Of a stretch of 64,000 bases of DNA, positions 56,959 through 64,000 are shown one piece after another (position 1 is the stretch's first letter; every line of letters begins with the position of its first letter). The stretch is from an uncultured Paracoccaceae bacterium (GTDB taxonomy: Bacteria > Pseudomonadota > Alphaproteobacteria > Rhodobacterales > Rhodobacteraceae). Position numbers and translations under genes: made by a program. The stretch is taken from NCBI GenBank assembly GCA_947488605.1, contig CANKZJ010000001.1, positions 558,001 through 622,000 of the forward strand, given 5' to 3'. Below the pieces are notes generated by a model. It worked only from the letters and a program-made list of their open reading frames with translations, had not been told where the DNA came from and did no database searches.

Positions 56959-57558
56959 ATGACTTATGAAATCCTGATCGCCCTTATCGGCTTTGCATTC
57001 GCCAGCTCCGTAACACCGGGGCCAAACAACCTGATGCTCATGGCGTCAGGCGCCAACTATGGCCTGCGCCGCACTGTGCCGCATATGCTGGGCATATCAT
57101 TGGGGCACGCGTTTATGGTGACGATGGTTGGGGTGGTCCTGTTGCAAGTGTTCGAGACCTATCCGGTGCTGAACATCATCCTCAAGGTGCTCAGCGCCAC
57201 CTATATGATGTGGCTGGCATGGAAGATCGCCAATGCCGTCCCCCCAGAGGCCAAAGAGGTTACCGGCAAGCCGTTCACCTTTGTGCAAGCCGCCGCATTT
57301 CAATGGGTGAACCCAAAAGCGTGGTTCATGGCGATCACCGCGATCAGCGCCTATGCACCACAAGATCAAGGGATCGTCGTGGGATCGTTGCTGGTTGCGG
57401 TGGTGTTTGCAGCGGTTAACCTGCCATCGGTCACAATCTGGGCTTGGATGGGCGTACAAGTGCGCCGCTGGTTGGGGACCGCACGCAGGTTACGCGTCTT
57501 CAACGTGACGATGGCTGTGTTGCTGGTTGTGTCGCTATATCCCATGTTGACGCATTAA
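56959..57558 (+). CDS. LysE family amino acid exporter
   Basis: A 199-residue inner-membrane protein with about six helices. The N-terminus LIGFAFASSVTPGPNNLMLM is the LysE/RhtB signature (SxxPGP), and FQWVNPKAWFMAI is a later conserved block. Members export basic or hydrophobic amino acids or homoserine. Paired with the divergent Lrp-type gene. The ATG at 56959 is preferred over an upstream in-frame ATG at 56911 that overlaps the operator. Its stop overlaps the uvrD stop. Confidence 0.92.
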   Translation: MTYEILIALIGFAFASSVTPGPNNLMLMASGANYGLRRTVPHMLGISLGHAFMVTMVGVVLLQVFETYPVLNIILKVLSATYMMWLAWKIANAVPPEAKEVTGKPFTFVQAAAFQWVNPKAWFMAITAISAYAPQDQGIVVGSLLVAVVFAAVNLPSVTIWAWMGVQVRRWLGTARRLRVFNVTMAVLLVVSLYPMLTH

Positions 57559-59960
57559 AACGGCACGTCATCCGCCTGATCTGCGCTGACGATAAAACGT
57601 GCGACCACATGCTTTGACCCGGCCTTGTCAAATTCAATCACCAGCTTGTCGCCCTCAATGCCCATGATCTCGCCATAGCCGAACTTTTGATGAAAGACGC
57701 GCTCGCCTTCAGTAAAGGCCGACACGGCATCCATATCAATCGTCATATTGCGTGCTTCAGACGGCATCGACATACCGCGTTGCTGGCTTTTGGCTTGCAA
57801 CCGTCGCCAGCCGGGCGAATTGTAGACATCCGCGTTATGCGCCTTTTCATGCAAGTCCGATCCGACCATGCCCGCTATAGCAGGCGACGCAGACGCGGCC
57901 ATGCCCGCCGCACCATATCCGCCACCATACAGACCCGGTGGCGTCAAAACCTCAACATGGTCGGCGGGCAATTCGTCGATAAACCGGGACGGCATCGCCG
58001 ATTGCCATTGACCATAAACGCGGCGATTGGCGGCAAAGGAGATCGTGCAAATCTCTTCCGCACGTGTGATGCCGACGTAAGCCAAGCGCCGCTCTTCTTC
58101 GAGGCCCTTGACCCCGCTTTCATCCATAGATCGCTGCGATGGGAACAGCCCATCCTCCCATCCGGGCAAGAAGACCGCAGGAAATTCAAGACCTTTGGCA
58201 GCGTGCAAGGTCATAATGCTGACCTTTTCGCCTTGTTCCTCGGTCTCATTGTCCATGATCAGACTGACGTGTTCGAGGAACCCTTGCAGGTTCTCGAAAT
58301 TTTCCAGCGCTTTGACGAGTTCCTTGAGGTTTTCGAGGCGGCCCGGTGCCTCAGGCGTTTTGTCGTTCTGCCAAAAGCCGGTATACCCGCTCTCGTCCAA
58401 AATCATCTCGGCCAACTCAACATGGGTGTCAGCCTCAGCCCGTACTTGGCCATGCCAGCGGTCCAGACCGGCAACCAAAATCGTCAACTCTTTGAGGCCC
58501 TTGCCGCCAAGCAACTTGCCCTGACAGACTAACCGCGCACCTTCCACCAACGACACGCCGTTGCTGCGCGCGGTCCGCTGGATCGTTTGTACGGCCTTGT
58601 CACCAAGGCCACGCTTGGGTGTGTTCACGATCCGCTCAAACGCCAAATCATCTTCGGGGCTGACGGCCAGCCGGAAATACGCCATCGCATCACGGATTTC
58701 CATCCGCTCGTAAAAGCGGGGGCCGCCGATGACGCGGTAGGGCAAACCAATCGTCAAAAACCGGTCTTCAAACGCACGCATCTGATGCGACGCGCGGACA
58801 AGGATCGCCATGCTATCAAGACCCACGGGGGCCATCCCGCGCGTGCCACGCTGCATCGCCTCGACCTCTTCACCGATCCAGCGCGCTTCTTCCTCGCCGT
58901 CCCAATGACCAATCAGGCGGACCTTTTCACCATCCTCACGCGAGGTGAATAGCGTCTTGCCCAACCGCCCCTTATTGGCCTCGATCACGCCAGACGCGGC
59001 GGCCAAAATATGCGGGGTCGAGCGATAGTTTTCCTCCAACCGGACGACATGCGCGCCGGGGAAATCCTTCTCAAAGCGCAAGATGTTACCAACTTCGGCA
59101 CCGCGCCAGCCGTAGATTGATTGATCGTCGTCGCCTACACAGCAGATATTTTTATGCGACGCAGCAAGCAGACGCAGCCACATATATTGAGCCACGTTCG
59201 TATCTTGGTACTCGTCCACCAAAATATAGCGAAACCAGCGTTGGTATTGCGCCAGCACATCATCATGGTTTTGAAAAATCGTCACCATATGCAGCAAAAT
59301 ATCGCCAAAATCGACGGCATTAAGATCAAGCAAGCGGCGCTGGTACGCGGCGTAAAGCTCCACCCCTTTATGATCAAACGCCCCGCTATCTGCGACCGGC
59401 ACTTTGCCAGGCGTCAGGGCTTTGTTTTTCCAACCATCAATAATGCCCGCCAACATCCGCGCAGGCCAACGCTTATGATCAATGCCCGCAGCTTCAATCA
59501 ACTGCTTCATCAGCCGGATCTGGTCGTCGGTGTCTAGAATGGTGTAGTTAGACTTAAGTCCGACAAGCTCAGCATGACGGCGTAGCAGCTTGGCACTGAC
59601 AGAGTGAAAAGTACCCATCCACTGAAGCCCGTCATCCACGTTCACAGGGTACTTAGCAACCCGCTCCTTCATCTCCTTCGCGGCTTTATTTGTAAAAGTG
59701 ACCGCTAAGATTTGGTTAGAGCGAGCTTCACCTTTATGAAGCAACTCAGCAATCCGAGATATCAGGGTTCTCGTTTTCCCTGTTCCGGCGCCGGCCAAGA
59801 CTAGTAACGGTCCTTCAAGTCTTGTCGCAGCGTCAAGCTGAGGCTCATTCAACCACTCGAGGTGATTACTCGCGCCACCAGCCATTGGCCGCGCCATCGC
59901 CCTCTGGCTCAGTGGCACTGCGGCGGCCTCAAAGGCATCATCTTCGGAAAAACTGCTCAT
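57555..59960 (-). CDS. uvrD: ATP-dependent DNA helicase UvrD/PcrA
   Basis: A superfamily 1A helicase (about 801 residues) that removes UvrABC-cut strands and acts in mismatch repair. Motif I is LAGAGTGKTRTLISRI, motif II VDEYQDTN, motif III GDDDQSIYGWRGAEV, motif IV NYRS, motif V TLHAAKGLEFPAVFLPG, motif VI RLAYVGITRA. The C-terminal tail (KFGYGEIMGIEGDKLVIEF) is the UvrD Tudor-like domain that binds RNA polymerase. The ATG at 59960 is chosen; an SOS box lies 41 bp upstream. Confidence 0.96.
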   Translation of the reverse strand: MSSFSEDDAFEAAAVPLSQRAMARPMAGGASNHLEWLNEPQLDAATRLEGPLLVLAGAGTGKTRTLISRIAELLHKGEARSNQILAVTFTNKAAKEMKERVAKYPVNVDDGLQWMGTFHSVSAKLLRRHAELVGLKSNYTILDTDDQIRLMKQLIEAAGIDHKRWPARMLAGIIDGWKNKALTPGKVPVADSGAFDHKGVELYAAYQRRLLDLNAVDFGDILLHMVTIFQNHDDVLAQYQRWFRYILVDEYQDTNVAQYMWLRLLAASHKNICCVGDDDQSIYGWRGAEVGNILRFEKDFPGAHVVRLEENYRSTPHILAAASGVIEANKGRLGKTLFTSREDGEKVRLIGHWDGEEEARWIGEEVEAMQRGTRGMAPVGLDSMAILVRASHQMRAFEDRFLTIGLPYRVIGGPRFYERMEIRDAMAYFRLAVSPEDDLAFERIVNTPKRGLGDKAVQTIQRTARSNGVSLVEGARLVCQGKLLGGKGLKELTILVAGLDRWHGQVRAEADTHVELAEMILDESGYTGFWQNDKTPEAPGRLENLKELVKALENFENLQGFLEHVSLIMDNETEEQGEKVSIMTLHAAKGLEFPAVFLPGWEDGLFPSQRSMDESGVKGLEEERRLAYVGITRAEEICTISFAANRRVYGQWQSAMPSRFIDELPADHVEVLTPPGLYGGGYGAAGMAASASPAIAGMVGSDLHEKAHNADVYNSPGWRRLQAKSQQRGMSMPSEARNMTIDMDAVSAFTEGERVFHQKFGYGEIMGIEGDKLVIEFDKAGSKHVVARFIVSADQADDVPF

Positions 59961-60000
59961 CCCCCACACATAGCGCCATCAGCGCCGCGTGAAAAGACTT

Positions 60001-60015
60001 GTTCTACTTCCGTTC
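60001..60015. promoter_or_regulatory. Alphaproteobacterial LexA (SOS) box
   Basis: GTTC-tacttcc-GTTC matches the GTTC-N7-GTTC site used by LexA in Rhodobacter and relatives. It lies 41 bp before uvrD and 83 bp before the divergent lactate-dehydrogenase-like gene; control of uvrD is the natural reading. Confidence 0.65.
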
Positions 60016-60097
60016 CCACCTTCTTTTGTTCAAAAATACCTGCGCCCGAGGCTCCTATGGATTGCAAAACACCCGGCCCTCACCATAGCGTGCCCGC

Positions 60098-61237
60098 ATG
60101 ACATTACACAGCAAGTACCCCGCTATTTCAGACCTCAAGGCCCGCGCCCGCACCCGTATCCCGCATTTCGTGTGGGAATATCTCGATAGTGCCACAGGGG
60201 TTGAGGCGACCCAGCAACGTAACCGCGACCAGTTAGACCAAGTGCTACTGAACCCATCTATCCTGCACGGTGAGTTTGACCCTGACCTGTCAACAACCTT
60301 GCTTGGGCAAACACATCCGCTACCGATTGGCATAGCGCCCGTGGGCATGTCAGGTCTTATCTGGCCGGGTGCAGAACAAATGCTGGCACGCACGGCGGCA
60401 CGCGAAAACATTCCCTACACCCTGTCCACCGTTGCCAGTCAACTGCCCGAAGATGTGGGCCCGCTTGCCGGTGATCATGCGTGGTTTCAGCTTTATCCGC
60501 CGCGCGATCCCGGCATCCGCGACGATATCCTGAAGCGGGCAAAAGACGGCGGGTTTCATACACTTGTTTTGACCGTGGATGTGCCCGTGGCCTCGCGCCG
60601 CGAACGGCAGACGCGCGGTGGGCTGACGCAACCACCCAAGCTTACCCCGCGCTTGGCGATGCAGGCAGCACAGTGCCCGGCTTGGTTGAAAGGTATTCGA
60701 AAGACCGGGATGCCGCGCCTGAAACTGATGGAAAGCTATTCTGACGTCAAAGGCACGCTGCCATCAAACGAACATGTAGGTTACCTGCTGCGCACTTCGC
60801 CCGATTGGGATTACTTTAAGTCCTTGCGCGATGTCTGGGACGGTCCTTTGATTGTCAAAGGCGTCGGCAACGCCGATGATGCGGCGCGTCTGACCGACGA
60901 AGGTGCCGATGCAATCTGGGTCAGCAACCACGCAGGCCGCCAGTTTGATGGCGGACCGGCAACAATCGAAACACTGCCGCTCGTTCGCGCAGCAACACAT
61001 CTGCCAGTCATCTTTGACAGTGGTGTCGCAAGCGGCTTGGACGTCTTGCGTGCTATCGCTCTTGGTGCAGATTTCATAATGCTGGGCCGCGCGTTCCACT
61101 ACGGACTGGCAGCCTTGGGCGCGCAAGGGGCGGCGCACGTCCTTGATATTTTGCGGCAGGATATGATCAGCAATATGGGCCAATTAGGCACCAAAACGCT
61201 CAAAGACCTGCCAAATCGCCTGCGATCTACCCAGTAA
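60098..61237 (+). CDS. FMN-dependent alpha-hydroxy-acid dehydrogenase (L-lactate dehydrogenase-like)
   Basis: A 379-residue TIM-barrel flavoenzyme that oxidises an alpha-hydroxy acid such as L-lactate. LSTVASQLPEDVG, WFQLYPPRDPG, TVDVPVASRRERQTRGG and SNHAGRQFDGGPATIE with the catalytic His278 are characteristic, and VIFDSGVASGLDVLRAIALG binds FMN phosphate. No membrane anchor is visible. LldD and glycolate/mandelate oxidases share these residues, so the exact substrate is not certain. It is followed by pyruvate carboxylase, which would use the pyruvate formed from lactate (inference). Confidence 0.9.
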   Translation: MTLHSKYPAISDLKARARTRIPHFVWEYLDSATGVEATQQRNRDQLDQVLLNPSILHGEFDPDLSTTLLGQTHPLPIGIAPVGMSGLIWPGAEQMLARTAARENIPYTLSTVASQLPEDVGPLAGDHAWFQLYPPRDPGIRDDILKRAKDGGFHTLVLTVDVPVASRRERQTRGGLTQPPKLTPRLAMQAAQCPAWLKGIRKTGMPRLKLMESYSDVKGTLPSNEHVGYLLRTSPDWDYFKSLRDVWDGPLIVKGVGNADDAARLTDEGADAIWVSNHAGRQFDGGPATIETLPLVRAATHLPVIFDSGVASGLDVLRAIALGADFIMLGRAFHYGLAALGAQGAAHVLDILRQDMISNMGQLGTKTLKDLPNRLRSTQ

Positions 61238-61297
61238 TCGTTATAGACGATCCTACAAATGCCCCTTACCAATGCTGCGACTGCAAAGGGACCTGTT

Positions 61298-64000
61298 ATG
61301 ACTGACTTCAAGAAAATCCTCATCGCCAACCGGGGCGAGATCGCCATCCGCATCATGCGTGCCGCCAATGAGATGGGGAAAAAGACGGTTGCTATCTTTG
61401 CCGAAGAAGACAAACTAGGGCTGCACCGATTCAAGGCGGATGAGGCGTACCGCATTGGCGAAGACCTTGGCCCGGTCGCAGCATATCTCTCAATCGACGA
61501 AATTATCCGCGTCGCCAAAATGTCTGGCGCTGACGCGATCCATCCGGGATACGGCCTGCTATCGGAAAATCCCGATTTCGTGGATGCATGCACTGCAAAC
61601 GGCATCACGTTCATCGGCCCCAAAGCAGAAACGATGCGCCAGCTGGGCGACAAAGCCAGCGCGCGCCGCGTTGCCATTGAGGCGGGCGTGCCGGTTATTC
61701 CCGCCACCGAAGTGCTTGGCGACGACATGAAAGCGATCAAGAAAGAAGCGGCAGACGTTGGCTACCCACTGATGCTGAAGGCGTCGTGGGGCGGTGGCGG
61801 GCGGGGCATGCGCCCCATCATGTCAGAGGATGAGCTGGAAGAAAAAGTGCTGGAAGGCCGCCGCGAAGCAGAAGCCGCGTTTGGCAATGGCGAAGGTTAT
61901 CTGGAAAAGATGATCATGCGCGCACGCCACGTTGAGGTCCAAATCCTTGGCGATAGTCACGGCCAAATCTATCACCTGTGGGAGCGTGATTGTTCCGTTC
62001 AGCGCCGCAACCAAAAAGTCGTCGAACGCGCCCCTGCCCCGTATCTGAGCGGTACGCAGCGCGAGCAGTTGTGCAACTTGGGCAAGAAAATCTGCCAGCA
62101 TGTGAACTATGAATGCGCCGGTACTGTCGAGTTTCTTATGGATATGGACAATGGTGAATTCTACTTCATCGAAGTGAACCCCCGTGTGCAGGTCGAACAC
62201 ACGGTCACCGAAGAGGTCACCGGCATCGATATCGTCCGTGCCCAAATCCTGATCGCGGAAGGCAAATCACTGGTCGAGGCGACAGGCTGTGCCAGCCAAT
62301 ATGACGTCAAACTTGATGGACATGCCTTGCAATGCCGGGTCACGACCGAGGATCCGCAAAACAACTTTATCCCGGACTATGGCCGTATCCAGATGTACCG
62401 CTCGGCTACTGGCCCAGGCATCCGCCTTGATGGTGGCACGGCATATTCGGGTGCAGTGATCACGCGCTACTATGACAGCCTGTTGACCAAAGTCACCGCG
62501 CGTGCGCCCACACCGGAAATGGCGATTGCCCGGATGGATCGCGCCTTGCGCGAATTCCGTATTCGCGGCGTTTCGACAAACATCGCCTTCGTGGAAAACC
62601 TGCTCAAGCATCCAACTTTCTTGAACAACGAATACCACACGAAATTCATTGACGAGACACCGGACCTCTTCAAGTTTTCCAAGCGTCGTGACCGTGCGAC
62701 CAAGATCCTCACCTATATCGCTGATATCACCGTCAACGGACACCCCGAGACCGCAGGTCGCCCGCGCCCCGCGGCAGATGTGAAACCGCCGCGCCCGCCG
62801 GTCAAACCGACAACAGATGTGACACCCGGTACCCGTAATATTCTGGATCAATTCGGACCCGAAGCCGTGGCCGACTGGATGCGCGACCAAAAGCAGCTGT
62901 TGATCACCGACACGACAATGCGCGACGGGCACCAATCCCTGCTTGCCACGCGTATGCGGTCGATTGACATGATCAATGCCGCCCCCGCCTATGCCGCCAA
63001 TATGCATCAGCTTTTCAGCGTCGAATGCTGGGGTGGTGCGACCTTCGATGTAGCGTACCGCTTTTTGCAGGAATGCCCGTGGCAACGCCTGCGCGACATT
63101 CGCGCGGTGATGCCAAACATCATGACGCAAATGTTGCTGCGCGCCTCAAATGGCGTTGGCTACACCAATTACCCCGACAACGTTGTGCAAAGCTTTGTAG
63201 CTCAAGCAGCGACATCAGGTGTCGATGTGTTCCGCGTCTTCGACAGCCTAAACTGGGTTGAAAACATGCGTGTCGCGATGGACGCGGTGATTAAGGCTGA
63301 AAAAGTCTGCGAAGGCACGATCTGCTACACGGGCGATTTGATGGACCCGAACCGGTCCAAATATGATCTGAAATACTACGTCGGCATGGCCAATGAGTTA
63401 GAGGCCGCTGGCGCACATGTGTTGGGCCTCAAAGACATGGCAGGCCTGATGAAACCGGCAGCCGCGACAGCCCTAGTCAAGGCGCTGAAAGAAGAAACAA
63501 GTCTGCCGATCCATTTCCACACCCACGACACATCCGGTGCCGCGATTGCAACCGTGCTTGCGGCCTCGGCCGCTGGTGTGGACTGTGTGGATGCGGCAAT
63601 GGATGCATTGTCTGGAAACACATCGCAACCGACGCTGGGATCAATCGTCGAATCCTTGCGTGGCGACGAACGCGACACCGGCCTTGATATCAAAGCAATC
63701 CGCGAGATCAGCAACTATTTCGAACAGGTGCGCGCCCATTACGCAGCGTTTGAAAGCGGGCTGCAGGCCCCCGCATCCGAAGTCTATCTTCACGAAATGC
63801 CCGGCGGGCAATTCACAAACCTCAAGGCGCAGGCACGATCGCTGGGGTTGGAAGAGCGTTGGCATGAAGTGGCCCAAACCTATGCGGATGTAAATGCGAT
63901 GTTCGGCGATATCGTGAAGGTCACGCCATCGTCCAAGGTCGTTGGTGACATGGCGCTGATGATGGTCAGCCAAAACTTGACCCGCGCGCAGGTCGAAGAC
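61298..64000 (+). CDS. pyc: Pyruvate carboxylase, N-terminal 900 residues (truncated by window end)
   Basis: Pyruvate carboxylase makes oxaloacetate from pyruvate and bicarbonate with ATP and biotin. The open frame starts MTDFKKILIANRGEIAIRI and covers the biotin carboxylase domain (HPGYGLLSENPDF, ASWGGGGRGMRP, FIEVNPRVQVEHTVTE; about 1-460), a Pro-rich linker near 490-515, and most of the carboxyltransferase domain (TDTTMRDGHQSL, ECWGGATFD, GLKDMAGLMKP with the carboxylated Lys, PIHFHTHDTSGAA). The biotinyl domain lies beyond the window. AAAGGG precedes the ATG. Confidence 0.96.
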   Translation, partial: MTDFKKILIANRGEIAIRIMRAANEMGKKTVAIFAEEDKLGLHRFKADEAYRIGEDLGPVAAYLSIDEIIRVAKMSGADAIHPGYGLLSENPDFVDACTANGITFIGPKAETMRQLGDKASARRVAIEAGVPVIPATEVLGDDMKAIKKEAADVGYPLMLKASWGGGGRGMRPIMSEDELEEKVLEGRREAEAAFGNGEGYLEKMIMRARHVEVQILGDSHGQIYHLWERDCSVQRRNQKVVERAPAPYLSGTQREQLCNLGKKICQHVNYECAGTVEFLMDMDNGEFYFIEVNPRVQVEHTVTEEVTGIDIVRAQILIAEGKSLVEATGCASQYDVKLDGHALQCRVTTEDPQNNFIPDYGRIQMYRSATGPGIRLDGGTAYSGAVITRYYDSLLTKVTARAPTPEMAIARMDRALREFRIRGVSTNIAFVENLLKHPTFLNNEYHTKFIDETPDLFKFSKRRDRATKILTYIADITVNGHPETAGRPRPAADVKPPRPPVKPTTDVTPGTRNILDQFGPEAVADWMRDQKQLLITDTTMRDGHQSLLATRMRSIDMINAAPAYAANMHQLFSVECWGGATFDVAYRFLQECPWQRLRDIRAVMPNIMTQMLLRASNGVGYTNYPDNVVQSFVAQAATSGVDVFRVFDSLNWVENMRVAMDAVIKAEKVCEGTICYTGDLMDPNRSKYDLKYYVGMANELEAAGAHVLGLKDMAGLMKPAAATALVKALKEETSLPIHFHTHDTSGAAIATVLAASAAGVDCVDAAMDALSGNTSQPTLGSIVESLRGDERDTGLDIKAIREISNYFEQVRAHYAAFESGLQAPASEVYLHEMPGGQFTNLKAQARSLGLEERWHEVAQTYADVNAMFGDIVKVTPSSKVVGDMALMMVSQNLTRAQVED

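Overview
The window is a chromosomal stretch of an alphaproteobacterium of the Rhodobacterales (Roseobacter-type; Loktanella/Yoonia/Octadecabacter-like by inference). Supporting signs are moderately high GC, the DUF2484 gene beside murC, CobS/CobT encoded beside BolA and J-domain genes, a mraZ leader resembling the UpsM sRNA of Rhodobacter, and a DUF1127 gene followed by stem-loops carrying the CCUCCUCCC loop of Rhodobacterales 'cuckoo'/CcsR sRNAs. I see no tRNA, rRNA, IS element, prophage or CRISPR array. Almost all of it is core chromosome.

Layout. 1-9.5 kb: end of a trypsin-fold protein, a TPP-dependent decarboxylase next to TrkH, an unusual photolyase-like protein, a two-gene molybdenum hydroxylase operon (isoquinoline oxidoreductase type) behind an operator-like dyad, a HemG-like flavodoxin and a PuuD-like amidohydrolase. 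9-17.5 kb: GlcG-like protein and malate synthase G, DUF2256, aminopeptidase N, an acyltransferase, GatB. 17.5-25.8 kb: BolA, J-domain protein, CobS and CobT (cobaltochelatase ATPase parts) with small unknown genes, aminopeptidase P, DUF427. 25.8-31.7 kb: ClC channel, a 0.7 kb gene-free stretch rich in inverted repeats, RecN, BamD, LpxC.

32-53 kb is the division and cell-wall (dcw) cluster, read on the minus strand from mraZ to ftsZ: mraZ, rsmH, ftsL, ftsI, murE, murF, mraY, murD, ftsW, murG, murC, DUF2484, two small membrane genes, murB, ddl, ftsQ, ftsA, ftsZ. Many neighbours overlap by ATGA or TAATG, which implies translational coupling. The cluster makes UDP-MurNAc-pentapeptide (MurB-F, Ddl), lipid I and II (MraY, MurG), and the septal machinery that polymerises and places it (FtsW, FtsI, FtsL, FtsQ, FtsA, FtsZ). 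Two things break it: an oppositely oriented flavoprotein gene between murD and ftsW, and a promoter with two TetR-type dyads 30 bp apart in front of a small membrane gene that overlaps murB.

53-64 kb: the UpsM-like mraZ leader, a GNAT acetyltransferase, Mrp/ApbC, the DUF1127 gene with seven tandem CCUCCUCCC stem-loops ending in a terminator, a secreted unknown, a divergent Lrp/LysE pair with a dyad between them, UvrD with a GTTC-N7-GTTC SOS box upstream, an FMN-dependent L-lactate dehydrogenase-like enzyme, and pyruvate carboxylase running off the window end.

The most notable signals are the expanded CCUCCUCCC array, the paired dyads inside the dcw cluster, the photolyase-like protein whose C-terminus looks like a displaced piece of the antenna domain, and mutually exclusive hairpins upstream of the ClC gene.
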